The notes under the pieces: generated by a model
The model's input: only the letters and a program-made list of their open reading frames with translations
What the model was told of the DNA's origin: nothing
Databases searched by the model: none
Assembly: GCA_004298605.1 (NCBI GenBank)
Contig: SCPW01000428.1
Coordinates: forward strand, 1 to 7,706
Origin: Gallionella sp.
GTDB taxonomy: Bacteria; Pseudomonadota; Gammaproteobacteria; Burkholderiales; Gallionellaceae
Length of the DNA: 7,706 nucleotides
Direction: 5' to 3'
Shown here: one piece after another, positions 1 to 5,313 of the stretch
Layout: each line of letters starts with the position of its first letter
How positions within the stretch are numbered: the stretch's first letter is position 1
Made by a program: the position numbers and the translations under genes

Positions 1-559
1 ATATCTGGACATCGAATTTTTACAAGGCGACATCGTGGCGCTGAATGGCGCCAAGATGACGCCCGCGCAAGTGCTGGCAAAATTAAATGAACTGGGCGGC
101 AAGCACGGTATCGGTCGCCTCGACCTGGTGGAAAACCGCTACGTCGGCATGAAGTCGCGCGGCTGTTACGAAACGCCTGGTGGCACAATTATGCTCAAGG
201 CGCACCGCGCCATCGAGTCGATCACGCTGGACCGCGAAGTGGCGCACCTGAAAGACGACCTGATGCCGCGCTACGCCAGCATGATTTACAACGGCTACTG
301 GTGGTCGCCGGAACGCATTGCGCTGCAAACGCTGATCGATCACACCCAGCAAACCGTCAACGGCTGGGTGCGCGTCAAGCTGTACAAGGGCAATGTGATC
401 GTGGTGGGGCGCGATTCGAAAACCGATTCGCTGTTCGACCCGAATATCGCCACCTTCGAAGATGACAAGGGCGCCTACGATCAAAAGGATGCGGCCGGTT
501 TCATCAAACTCAACGCATTGCGTCTGCGCATCGCGGCCAATTTGCGCAACAGGAAGTAA
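1..559 (+). CDS. argG: Argininosuccinate synthase, C-terminal part (5' end outside window)
   Basis: ArgG joins citrulline and aspartate with ATP to make argininosuccinate, the penultimate step of arginine synthesis, in the cytosol. The frame is open from base 2 and gives the last 185 residues before TAA at 557-559. The clearest family signature is [19 protein letters not shown], near the start of the visible part, followed by the conserved run [20 protein letters not shown]. The C-terminus ([20 protein letters not shown], then [13 protein letters not shown]) is typical of bacterial ArgG of about 400 residues, so roughly the first half of the protein is missing to the left. No frameshift is visible. 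A palindromic repeat starts 4 bases after the stop; there is no T-tailed terminator between it and the next gene. Confidence 0.96.
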   Translation, partial: YLDIEFLQGDIVALNGAKMTPAQVLAKLNELGGKHGIGRLDLVENRYVGMKSRGCYETPGGTIMLKAHRAIESITLDREVAHLKDDLMPRYASMIYNGYWWSPERIALQTLIDHTQQTVNGWVRVKLYKGNVIVVGRDSKTDSLFDPNIATFEDDKGAYDQKDAAGFIKLNALRLRIAANLRNRK

Positions 560-562
560 GAG

Positions 563-616
563 GGAGTGCGGGCGTCTCGCCCGCATACACAAGTGCGGGC
601 GAGACGCCCGCGCTCC
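563..616. repeat. Double-palindromic intergenic repeat (GGGCGTCTCGCCC family)
   Basis: Two 22-base arms (563-584 and 595-616) are inverted copies with one mismatch, separated by a 10-base spacer. Each arm is itself a small palindrome, GCGGGCG-TCT-CGCCCGC. The element fills the gap between argG and the macrodomain gene and ends 4 bases before the Shine-Dalgarno of the latter. The core is one I recognise as a dispersed intergenic repeat in many bacterial genomes. There is no T-run, so it is not a classical terminator, although the transcript would form a very stable stem just upstream of the ribosome binding site. Confidence 0.85.
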
Positions 617-629
617 AATAGGAGGAAAT

Positions 630-1118
630 ATGCTTCACGAACTGAGCGGCGACATTCTGTTGAGCGGTGCAAAAGCGATTGCACAGGGCGTTGCGCCCAA
701 CGACGACTTTCATCAAGGTTTGGCCTTGCAACTGCGCGAGCGGATGCCTGCCTTGTACAAGGATTTCCGCCACTTTTGCCAGACCAATCACCCCAAATCA
801 GGCGGGCTGTGGACGTGGATGAGCGCCGACGGGCATTACATCGTCAACCTGTTTACACAGGAAGCCGCTTACGCCCACGGCAGCAAACCCGGCCACGCAA
901 CGCTGAGCCAGGTGAACCATACGCTGCACGCGTTGCGCGCCTTTGCCCAAAAAGAAAAAATCGGCAGCATAGCCTTGCCGCGTCTGGCTTGCGGCGTGGG
1001 CGGATTGAATTGGGATGAGGTGAAACCGCTGCTCGAAAAGCAGCTCGGCGATCTCGGCATCCCGGTGTACGTTTATACCAACTATCAAAAAGGCATAAAA
1101 GCCAACGAACCAACTTGA
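630..1118 (+). CDS. Stand-alone macrodomain protein (TARG1/DarG-like, ADP-ribose binding or hydrolysing)
   Basis: The 162-residue product is one macrodomain with nothing attached. Residues 3-9 (HELSGDI) are the usual first strand with the GDI turn, and the region IGSIALPRLACGVGGLNWDEV (about 113-133) is the second ADP-ribose-binding segment. This pattern is closest to the TARG1/DarG branch, whose members remove ADP-ribose from protein or DNA. I assign the fold with confidence, but not the substrate. No DarT-type transferase gene is adjacent, so a toxin-antitoxin role is not supported here. The start is chosen at 630 because AGGAGG lies at 620-625, four bases upstream; a longer in-frame extension would overlap argG and the palindromic repeat. 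The gene is probably co-transcribed with ppnP, 13 bases downstream. Confidence 0.85.
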   Translation: MLHELSGDILLSGAKAIAQGVAPNDDFHQGLALQLRERMPALYKDFRHFCQTNHPKSGGLWTWMSADGHYIVNLFTQEAAYAHGSKPGHATLSQVNHTLHALRAFAQKEKIGSIALPRLACGVGGLNWDEVKPLLEKQLGDLGIPVYVYTNYQKGIKANEPT

Positions 1119-1131
1119 AAGGGAAACAGCA

Positions 1132-1449
1132 ATGCCGCAATTCGATAATGTCAGCGTAGCCAAAAAAGCCAATGTATTTTTCGACGGCAAATGCGTGTCG
1201 CATTCGGTGTTCTTCCCGGATGGCACCCGCAAGACCGTGGGCGTCATCATGCCGGGCAGCCAGCTCACCTTTAACGTCGGAGCGCCGGAGTTGATGGAGA
1301 TCACCGGCGGCACATGCGACGTGAAGATTGCCGGAGAACCCGCTTTCAAAACTTATGCCTCGGGTAGCAGCTTCAAGGTGGCGGAAAACAGCAGCTTTGA
1401 GATACACGCGGGCGCGGAAGCGGTCAATTACGTTTGCAGCTTCGGTTGA
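1132..1449 (+). CDS. ppnP: Pyrimidine/purine nucleoside phosphorylase (PpnP, DUF1255)
   Basis: The 105-residue product matches the small single-domain cupin-like PpnP (formerly YaiE) family, which in E. coli splits many nucleosides with phosphate into free base and ribose-1-phosphate. Visible family features are FDGKCVSHSVFF near residue 17, the block TRKTVGVIMPGSQLTF (about 32-47), the segment PELMEITGGTCDVKI (about 51-65), then a tail ending in NYVCSFG. It is slightly longer than E. coli PpnP (about 94 residues) because of extra N-terminal residues. An AAAGGGA Shine-Dalgarno-like run (1118-1124) precedes ATG at 1132. The 13-base gap to the macrodomain gene suggests an operon. Together they may serve nucleoside or ADP-ribose turnover, which is inference. 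Confidence 0.92.
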   Translation: MPQFDNVSVAKKANVFFDGKCVSHSVFFPDGTRKTVGVIMPGSQLTFNVGAPELMEITGGTCDVKIAGEPAFKTYASGSSFKVAENSSFEIHAGAEAVNYVCSFG

Positions 1450-1453
1450 TAAA

Positions 1454-1510
1454 CCCTCACCCGCGCTAACGCGCACCCCTCTCCCGCTTGCGGGAGAGGG
1501 GCTGGGGAGA
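1454..1510. repeat. Palindromic intergenic repeat (CTCTCCCGC/GCGGGAGAG family)
   Basis: A perfect 12-base inverted repeat, CCCCTCTCCCGC (1476-1487) and GCGGGAGAGGGG (1490-1501), is separated by only TT. It is embedded in a C-rich left flank (ACCCTCACCC) and a G-rich right flank (GCTGGGGAGAG). This layout is a very common dispersed repeat of proteobacterial genomes. The downstream GTTTTT at 1511-1516 means it could also act as a weak terminator between ppnP and yajQ, but the stem is not directly joined to the T-run. Confidence 0.8.
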
Positions 1511-1535
1511 GTTTTTACACTTACTGGAGAACATC

Positions 1536-2024
1536 ATGCCAAGCTTCGACATCGTTTCAGAAGTAGACAAGACCGAAGTCAAAAACGCGGTCGAGCAGAC
1601 CAACAAGGAAGTCAGCACCCGCTTCGACTTCAAGGGTTCGGACGCGCGCGTCGAGCAAGCCGAACTCAAGCTCACCGTGTGGGCCGATAATGAATTCCAG
1701 CTCAATCAGGTGCAGGATATTCTGAACGGCAAGCTGACCAAACGCGGCGTGGACATCAAGTGCCTGGACATCAGCGACAAGATCGAAAAAGTCAGCGGCA
1801 ACAAGGTGAAGCGCAGTTGCGAAGTCAAAGTCGGCGTGGAAATCGAACTGGCGAAGAAAATCGTCAAACACATCAAAGACAGCAAAATGAAAGTGCAGGC
1901 CAGCATCCAGGGTGACACCGTGCGGGTCACCGGCAAGAACCGCGACGATTTGCAAGATGCGATACAGCTCATCAAAAAAGGGATTACCGATTTCCCGTTG
2001 CAGTACCAGAATTTCAGGGATTGA
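1536..2024 (+). CDS. yajQ: YajQ family cyclic di-GMP/nucleotide-binding protein
   Basis: The 162-residue product is a full-length YajQ (UPF0234) protein; family members are about 160-163 residues with two RNP-like alpha/beta domains. Diagnostic segments are the N-terminus [19 protein letters not shown], then STRFDFKG (about 28-35), the central GVDIKCLDI, and the C-terminal [18 protein letters not shown] with the ending [11 protein letters not shown]. YajQ proteins bind nucleotides; the Xanthomonas member was shown to be a c-di-GMP effector, and others were reported to bind GTP or RNA. The start at 1536 is chosen because it gives the canonical N-terminus and TGGAGA lies just upstream. An in-frame start at 1488 would translate the palindromic repeat and is rejected. 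The cellular role in this organism cannot be told from sequence. Confidence 0.95.
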   Translation: MPSFDIVSEVDKTEVKNAVEQTNKEVSTRFDFKGSDARVEQAELKLTVWADNEFQLNQVQDILNGKLTKRGVDIKCLDISDKIEKVSGNKVKRSCEVKVGVEIELAKKIVKHIKDSKMKVQASIQGDTVRVTGKNRDDLQDAIQLIKKGITDFPLQYQNFRD

Positions 2025-2049
2025 TCGGTGGCGTGTGCTGCATACAAAT

Positions 2050-2120
2050 GTAGGGGCGCGATTCATCGCGCCCTGATTTATTTTGGCGCAGAACAAGGGC
2101 GCGATGAATCGCGCCCCTAC
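2050..2120. repeat. Perfect 25-bp inverted repeat (GTAGGGGCGCGATTCATCGC family)
   Basis: Arms 2050-2074 and 2096-2120 are perfect inverted copies of 25 bases around a 21-base spacer. Each arm is again an internal near-palindrome, GGGCGCGAT-TC-ATCGCGCCC. It lies between yajQ and the hypothetical gene at 2159. The type GTAGGGGCGCGATTCATCGC is a familiar dispersed repeat in diverse bacteria. There is no T-run. Because the arms are perfect, the unit looks recent or is kept homogeneous; it could form a cruciform or a strong RNA hairpin after the yajQ stop. Confidence 0.88.
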
Positions 2121-2158
2121 GGATCTGCGCCACGGACAACACGGGTTAAACGTCAACG

Positions 2159-2569
2159 ATGAAAAGCACCATCGACGCGCACATCGAGTTTTCTTTCAAG
2201 GGAGAGACTTACTCGCTATCTTCGACTATCAATTTGGATCACCTCTTGGCGCACCATGATGCATTTCCATCGCTTCATGCGATCCTGGCGCATGAGCATG
2301 GCATCGACACGTATTCCCATCTCTATGAGGTGATGCAGGAAACGGAGATCGAATTTAACAATGCACAAGGGATTGCAGCGAATTTTCTAGCCGATGGAGA
2401 TTTTGACCAAGCGGCGTTTGCGGCCAACTGGCAAGACCTGAGAGCTCTCATCCTGTTGCAGCCGATAGCCATGCGCGAATTGGGTATCGCCGACCTCGAT
2501 CAACATCAGGCGCTCAAGAATGCCCTCGTCCAGGCTTATAATCTGGGCAAGCGCGCCTCAAATGCATAG
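2159..2569 (+). CDS. Hypothetical protein, 136 residues
   Basis: I do not recognise the family. The product is soluble-looking, without a signal peptide or membrane segment. It begins with a beta-like stretch (MKSTIDAHIEFSFKGETYSL, residues 1-20) and continues mainly helical and histidine-rich (LDHLLAHHDAFPSLHAILAH, about 26-45). A second acidic helical part includes EVMQETEIEFNNAQGI, and the protein ends in a basic tail (LGKRASNA). Codon use resembles the neighbours, the frame is open, and the antisense frames are worse, so it is probably a real gene. No good Shine-Dalgarno precedes ATG 2159; the upstream gap is filled by the 25-bp inverted repeat. No other in-frame ATG occurs until about residue 59, so the start is kept. 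Confidence 0.7.
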   Translation: MKSTIDAHIEFSFKGETYSLSSTINLDHLLAHHDAFPSLHAILAHEHGIDTYSHLYEVMQETEIEFNNAQGIAANFLADGDFDQAAFAANWQDLRALILLQPIAMRELGIADLDQHQALKNALVQAYNLGKRASNA

Positions 2570-2610
2570 GGGTGTTTGTAACGGTTGCATGGGGGCTGCA
2601 CCCCTCATGC
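2568..2610 (+). promoter_or_regulatory. Two mutually exclusive hairpins before the yajL-like gene
   Basis: The segment can form GCATGGGGG (2587-2595) with CCCCTCATGC (right arm 2602-2610, nine pairs, one G.U). It can instead form AGGGGTG (2568-2574) with CACCCCT (2599-2605, seven perfect pairs). The two pairings share bases 2602-2605, so they exclude each other. A short ATTTTC follows the first hairpin. It could be a weak terminator of the preceding gene or an attenuator-like leader, or chance in a C/G-rich stretch. The downstream start codon is at 2634. Confidence 0.25.
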
Positions 2611-2633
2611 GCCTGATTTTCAAGTGAGGTTCC

Positions 2634-3176
2634 ATGCCAAAAGCCCTCGTCCTGCTCGCGCAGGGCTGCGAAGAAATTGAGGCCGTTACGGTCATCGACA
2701 TTCTGCGGCGCGCCGGTGTTGAAGTGGTCAGCGCGGGTCTGGACGATCTGCCGGTATTGGCCAGCCGCGGTGTGCTGCTATTGCCGGACACTACGCTGGA
2801 CAACGCCCTGGAGCACAGCTACCAGATGGTGGTGCTGCCCGGCGGGCAGCCCGGCACCAACCATCTGAAGGCAGATGCGCGTGTATTGAAGCTGGTGCGG
2901 CAAATGGCGCAACAGGGAAAATATGTCGCCGCAATTTGCGCCGCACCATCGGTGCTGGCCACGGCCGGTTTGCTGGATGGCCGCAAAGCCACCTGCTATC
3001 CGGCCTGTCTGGATGGCTTCCCCGAGGTTGATTTGCAAACCGGCGCCGTGGTGGAAGACGGCAAATTGATTACCTCGCGCGGCCCGGGCACGGCAATGGA
3101 TTTCGCGCTGACCTTGGTGGAGCGCCTGGTCGGCAAAGCCAAACGCCAGGAAGTCGAAATCGGGCTGGCGCGTTAA
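2634..3176 (+). CDS. yajL: DJ-1/PfpI family protein, YajL/ThiJ type
   Basis: The 180-residue product is a complete DJ-1/YajL-type protein with a single flavodoxin-like domain. The glutamate of GCEEIEAV (Glu16, equivalent to Glu18 of human DJ-1) and the reactive cysteine in AAICAAPS (Cys102, equivalent to DJ-1 Cys106) are both present. So are LPGGQPGTNHL and the C-terminal SRGPGTAMDFAL signature. Family members protect against oxidative and carbonyl stress; chaperone, glyoxalase and deglycase activities have been reported and the last is disputed, so the exact reaction is left open. GTGAGG, about five bases before ATG 2634, is a reasonable ribosome binding site. The symbol follows the closest E. 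coli relative and is moderately sure. The gene is followed 56 bases later by the methyltransferase gene. Confidence 0.92.
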   Translation: MPKALVLLAQGCEEIEAVTVIDILRRAGVEVVSAGLDDLPVLASRGVLLLPDTTLDNALEHSYQMVVLPGGQPGTNHLKADARVLKLVRQMAQQGKYVAAICAAPSVLATAGLLDGRKATCYPACLDGFPEVDLQTGAVVEDGKLITSRGPGTAMDFALTLVERLVGKAKRQEVEIGLAR

Positions 3177-3232
3177 CCGATGGGCTTGTCGAATAGCCAG
3201 GACGAGCGGTATCCGGCCAAACCGGCAGCAAC

Positions 3233-4018
3233 TTGAAAAAACTTCCTCCTTCCGTTACCGCACTCCTGCTGCAATTTGCGGCCTTTGCGCTGACCCTGCT
3301 CGGCGTTCGCCTGTCCGGCTTGCAGCCTACCCCGCTGGCATTCGCATTGCTTTGCGGTTTGGCCGCCACGGCTTTCAGCCACTTTATCGGGCTGGCGCGC
3401 TGGTGGCTGGTTATCCAGTTGCTGTTCGCCCCCGCGCTGGTGTTGACGCTCGCCCTGGACATCCCGCCCGGATTTTTTCTCGCCACATTTCTCATCATGC
3501 TGGCGGTGTACTGGAGCGTTTTCCGTAGCCAGGTGCCGCTGTACCTGTCCAGCAACAAGGTATGGCGCGCGCTGGAGGGTTTTCTGCCGGACGCAAAAAT
3601 GGGGGCGTGTTTCACCTTCATCGATCTCGGTTCCGGCCTGGGTGGCGTGCTGACGCATCTCGCCAGCACCCGCCCCGACGGGCGCTACGCCGGCGTGGAA
3701 TCCGCACCGCTGCCGTTCCTGTGGAGCTGGCTGCGCATCCGGCTCGGCGGGTATCGCCGGTGCCGGGTTCATTGGGGCAGCCTGTGGGACTGCGACCTGG
3801 CGCAGTACGATGTGGTGTTCGCCTATCTCTCGCCTGTGCCGATGAAACAACTCTGGCAAAAAGCGCGCGCCGAAATGCGCCCGGGAAGCGTATTCATCAG
3901 CAGCACCTTTGCGGTGCCGGACATATCGCCAGATGAGACCGTGCAGGTGGACGATTTGCATCGCTCCACATTGCTGGTCTGGCGGATGCAGGGCTTACCT
4001 TTGGAAAACGCTGAATAA
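3233..4018 (+). CDS. Membrane-anchored class I SAM-dependent methyltransferase (FAM173-like pattern)
   Basis: The 261-residue product has two parts. Residues 1 to about 95 are hydrophobic, with three or four likely membrane segments (around 6-24, 34-51, 56-75 and 78-95). Residues about 125-250 form a Rossmann methyltransferase domain with motif I DLGSGLGG (131-138) for SAM binding, the ribose-binding acidic residue in YAGVES (Glu156), and the later YDVVFAYLSP and ARAEMRPGSVFIS strands. The order membrane part, DLGSG motif, then SLWDCDL/YDVVF recalls FAM173-type lysine methyltransferases; that is a resemblance by eye and the substrate is unknown. The start is TTG 3233: an in-frame TAG lies at 3194-3196, no ATG or GTG follows until deep in the membrane region, and no strong Shine-Dalgarno is seen. 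The last residues (ENAE) and the stop lie inside an inverted repeat. Confidence 0.8.
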   Translation: MKKLPPSVTALLLQFAAFALTLLGVRLSGLQPTPLAFALLCGLAATAFSHFIGLARWWLVIQLLFAPALVLTLALDIPPGFFLATFLIMLAVYWSVFRSQVPLYLSSNKVWRALEGFLPDAKMGACFTFIDLGSGLGGVLTHLASTRPDGRYAGVESAPLPFLWSWLRIRLGGYRRCRVHWGSLWDCDLAQYDVVFAYLSPVPMKQLWQKARAEMRPGSVFISSTFAVPDISPDETVQVDDLHRSTLLVWRMQGLPLENAE

Positions 4019-4131
4019 TCCCGTTCGCCCCGAGCCTGTCGGAGGGCCGGCAAGCCAACGCATTGATTGTTAATTGTCTTCCGCCCATAGTTCGACAAGC
4101 TCACCACGAACGGAGGGCTTATTCAGCGTTT
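4004..4131. repeat. MITE-like inverted-repeat element overlapping the methyltransferase stop
   Basis: The outer arms AAACGCTGAATAA (4006-4018) and TTATTCAGCGTTT (4119-4131) are perfect 13-base inverted copies. Inside them are imperfect arms beginning CCGTTCG (4021-4027) and ending CGAACGG (4107-4113), with conserved GAGC and TGTCG blocks on the left matching CGACA and GCTC on the right. The inner part (GTTCGACAAGCTCACCACGA) is a dispersed repeat type I recognise from many proteobacteria. CCTTTG occurs directly at both borders (3998-4003 and 4132-4137), which could be a target duplication, although six bases can match by chance. No transposase is encoded, so any movement would need a partner elsewhere. 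Confidence 0.75.
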
Positions 4132-4192
4132 CCTTTGCACGCAACCGGCGTTTGCGCAACGCATCCCGATGATGCGCAGGACATTTTTTAGC

Positions 4193-4222
4193 TTGCAATA
4201 TTTTTGTTTTGGCTACTACAAT
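4193..4222 (+). promoter_or_regulatory. Candidate sigma-70 promoter
   Basis: TTGCAA (4193-4198) and TACAAT (4217-4222) are separated by 18 bases in an AT-rich stretch that stands out from the GC-rich surroundings. It would start transcription near 4229, ahead of the NrdR-like palindrome, the 88-codon frame and, about 450 bases on, the histone-like gene. No better promoter is seen closer to the latter. Confidence 0.5.
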
Positions 4223-4243
4223 CAGCCCCGCTACTAAGAAAAT

Positions 4244-4259
4244 ACACTAGATATAGTGT
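4244..4259. promoter_or_regulatory. NrdR-box-like palindrome
   Basis: ACACTAGATATAGTGT is a palindrome with six-base arms and a GATA centre. It agrees with the published NrdR box consensus (ACAC-W-ATATAT-W-GTGT) at 15 of 16 positions. NrdR represses ribonucleotide reductase genes when dATP/ATP signals suffice. The site lies about 15 bases beyond the expected transcription start of the candidate promoter, where a bound repressor would block transcription. NrdR boxes usually come in pairs about 31 bases apart; only a poor second match overlaps the -10 region here. Confidence 0.5.
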
Positions 4260-4298
4260 TTTTGTGGGTCAGGGCTAAAAAATTTCAGGGAGTAGTGC

Positions 4299-4565
4299 AT
4301 GCTGCATGACGCTACAGATATCATTTCAACCTTTCCAACGCCTGCCAGCGACGCTTCCGCCTCCGCCCCATTTCCTTCCGATCCATACGACCAGCACAAA
4401 GCAATCCGCCGCCATGAGATGGCAAACTTGTCCGCGATAACTCGGTTCTGCGTTACCGCACCAAAGCGATGGACGCAAAGCGTGTGCCACATCGCAGAAA
4501 CAGAAAAAATTTTTAAAACCCCGTACCACCGGATTGCAAACCGATGGCGCGTTGCCCCGGGTTGA
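4299..4565 (+). CDS. 88-codon frame of uncertain status; N-terminus recalls NrdA
   Basis: A clean AGGGAG (4287-4292) sits six bases before ATG 4299, so translation could start here. The first 26 or so residues are low-complexity Ser/Ala/Pro/Asp (MLHDATDIISTFPTPASDAS), then PYDQHKAIRR appears. NrdA proteins of betaproteobacteria have such a disordered start followed by Y..YK.IRRNG, the beginning of the ATP-cone. Together with the NrdR-like box upstream, this suggests the 5' end of an nrdA-type gene whose body has been lost. After IRR the match disappears and the remaining 50 residues look like non-coding sequence read through. The alternative is that this is simply an unrelated leader frame. 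No aligned evidence is available, so confidence is low. Confidence 0.3.
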   Translation: MLHDATDIISTFPTPASDASASAPFPSDPYDQHKAIRRHEMANLSAITRFCVTAPKRWTQSVCHIAETEKIFKTPYHRIANRWRVAPG

Positions 4566-4577
4566 CCGTGCTTGGGG
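4526..4577 (+). ncRNA. Possible small structured RNA recalling phage C4/CI-type RNA
   Basis: CCACCGG (4526-4532) pairs with CCGATGG (4541-4547) with one C.A mismatch, leaving the loop ATTGCAAA. It is followed by CGG/CCG (4558-4560 with 4566-4568) enclosed by CCCC (4555-4558) and GGGG (4574-4577), which compete for base 4558. The order of an ATTGCAAA loop, a GGCGCGTTGCC turn and GGGTTGACC recalls the antisense RNAs of phages P1/P7 and P4. This is recognition from memory, not a covariance-model result. No phage gene is near. Confidence 0.22.
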
Positions 4578-4676
4578 AGTTAGCTTTAGGCCGTGCCTGA
4601 AACCGGGCGCGGGCTGGGGAGGTGGTAGTCGCAAGCGTTGTATTTCGTTAACTTTCATTATCGTAAGGAGGTTGAA

Positions 4677-5306
4677 ATGGCAGAAGCAAAGAAAACCAAA
4701 CCAGCAGCAAAGAAGGCGGTAGCGGCGAAGAAGCCAGCAGCCGAAAAAGCGGCTCCGGCAGCCAAAAAGCCTGTTGCGAAAAAAGTGGTAGCAGCCAAAC
4801 CGGCAGCTAAAAAAGCCGTAGCGGCGAAGAAGCCGGCAGCCAAAAAACCGGCGGCAACCAAACCCGCAGCGGCCAAAAAACCGGCAGTGAAAAAAGCGGT
4901 GACAGCGAAAAAACCGGCGGCTAAAAAGGCGGCACCGGCAGCCAAAAAACCGGCGGCGGCCAAACCCGCAGCGGCCAAAAAGCCTGTTGCGAAAAAAGCG
5001 GTAGCAGCCAAACCGGCAGCTAAAAAAGCCGTAGCGGCGAAGAAACCGGCAGCCAAAAAAGCGGCGGCAGCCAAACCCGCAGCGGCCAAAAAACCGGCAG
5101 TGAAAAAAGCGGTGACAGCGAAAAAACCGGCGGCCAAAAAGGCGGTACCGGCAGCCAAAAAACCGGCGGCGGCCAAACCCGCTGAAGTTAAAGCAGCAGC
5201 CCCGGCGGCAGCCAAACCAGCGGCTCCTGCCCCTTCTGCCCAGGCGTCTGTACGTCCGGCTGCAACATGGCCTTTTCCTACACCCGGGATCGGCAAGCCG
5301 AACTGA
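4677..5306 (+). CDS. Histone H1-like lysine/alanine/proline-rich nucleoid protein
   Basis: The 209-residue product is almost entirely repeats of KKPAAKKA/AAKPAAKKAV type, giving a strongly basic, disordered chain that should bind and compact DNA in the nucleoid. This is the composition of bacterial H1-like proteins (Hc2, BpH2, AlgP C-terminal region). It ends in a different, repeat-free tail, ATWPFPTPGIGKPN; WPFPT-like ends are common in this group. The start is placed at ATG 4677 because AAGGAGG (4665-4671) lies five bases upstream and the product begins MAEAKK; an in-frame ATG at 4638 has no ribosome binding site. Two 213-bp near-identical copies make up most of the gene. Long Ala/Gly-rich frames on the opposite strand are a by-product of the repeats. 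It is followed by a structured gap and three terminators. Confidence 0.88.
   Translation: MAEAKKTKPAAKKAVAAKKPAAEKAAPAAKKPVAKKVVAAKPAAKKAVAAKKPAAKKPAATKPAAAKKPAVKKAVTAKKPAAKKAAPAAKKPAAAKPAAAKKPVAKKAVAAKPAAKKAVAAKKPAAKKAAAAKPAAAKKPAVKKAVTAKKPAAKKAVPAAKKPAAAKPAEVKAAAPAAAKPAAPAPSAQASVRPAATWPFPTPGIGKPN
4761..5186 (+). repeat. Tandem 213-bp duplication inside the histone-like gene
   Basis: Bases 4761-4973 and 4974-5186 are direct copies with the same length and only about half a dozen to ten differences by eye, for example GTG to GCG giving V to A after KKPVAKK. Each copy encodes 71 residues that begin AKKPVAKK and include PAVKKAVTAKKPAAKKA. The in-frame period shows that the protein grew by unit duplication and can change length by slippage or recombination. 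Confidence 0.85.
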
Positions 5307-5313
5307 TTGGGTT

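Noticed and set aside
83..592. 169-codon - strand frame opposite argG
   Set aside because: Shadow of argG; its N-terminal codons run into the palindromic repeat.
3173..3961. 262-codon - strand frame opposite the methyltransferase
   Set aside because: No domain is visible, whereas the + strand shows membrane segments and SAM motif I.
4160..4189. Hairpin CGCATC/GATGCG followed by a T-run as terminator of the methyltransferase gene
   Set aside because: The six-pair stem is separated from TTTTTT by seven bases (4177-4183), too far for a normal intrinsic terminator.
4526..4577. tRNA-Cys remnant suggested by GGATTGCAAACC
   Set aside because: The anticodon-like stem is not five clean pairs, there is no proper T-arm (GGTTCGA) at the right distance, and no acceptor stem or D-arm.
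4677..5306. CRISPR-like or minisatellite array
   Set aside because: The repeats are coding, in frame and without unique spacers; they belong to the histone-like gene.
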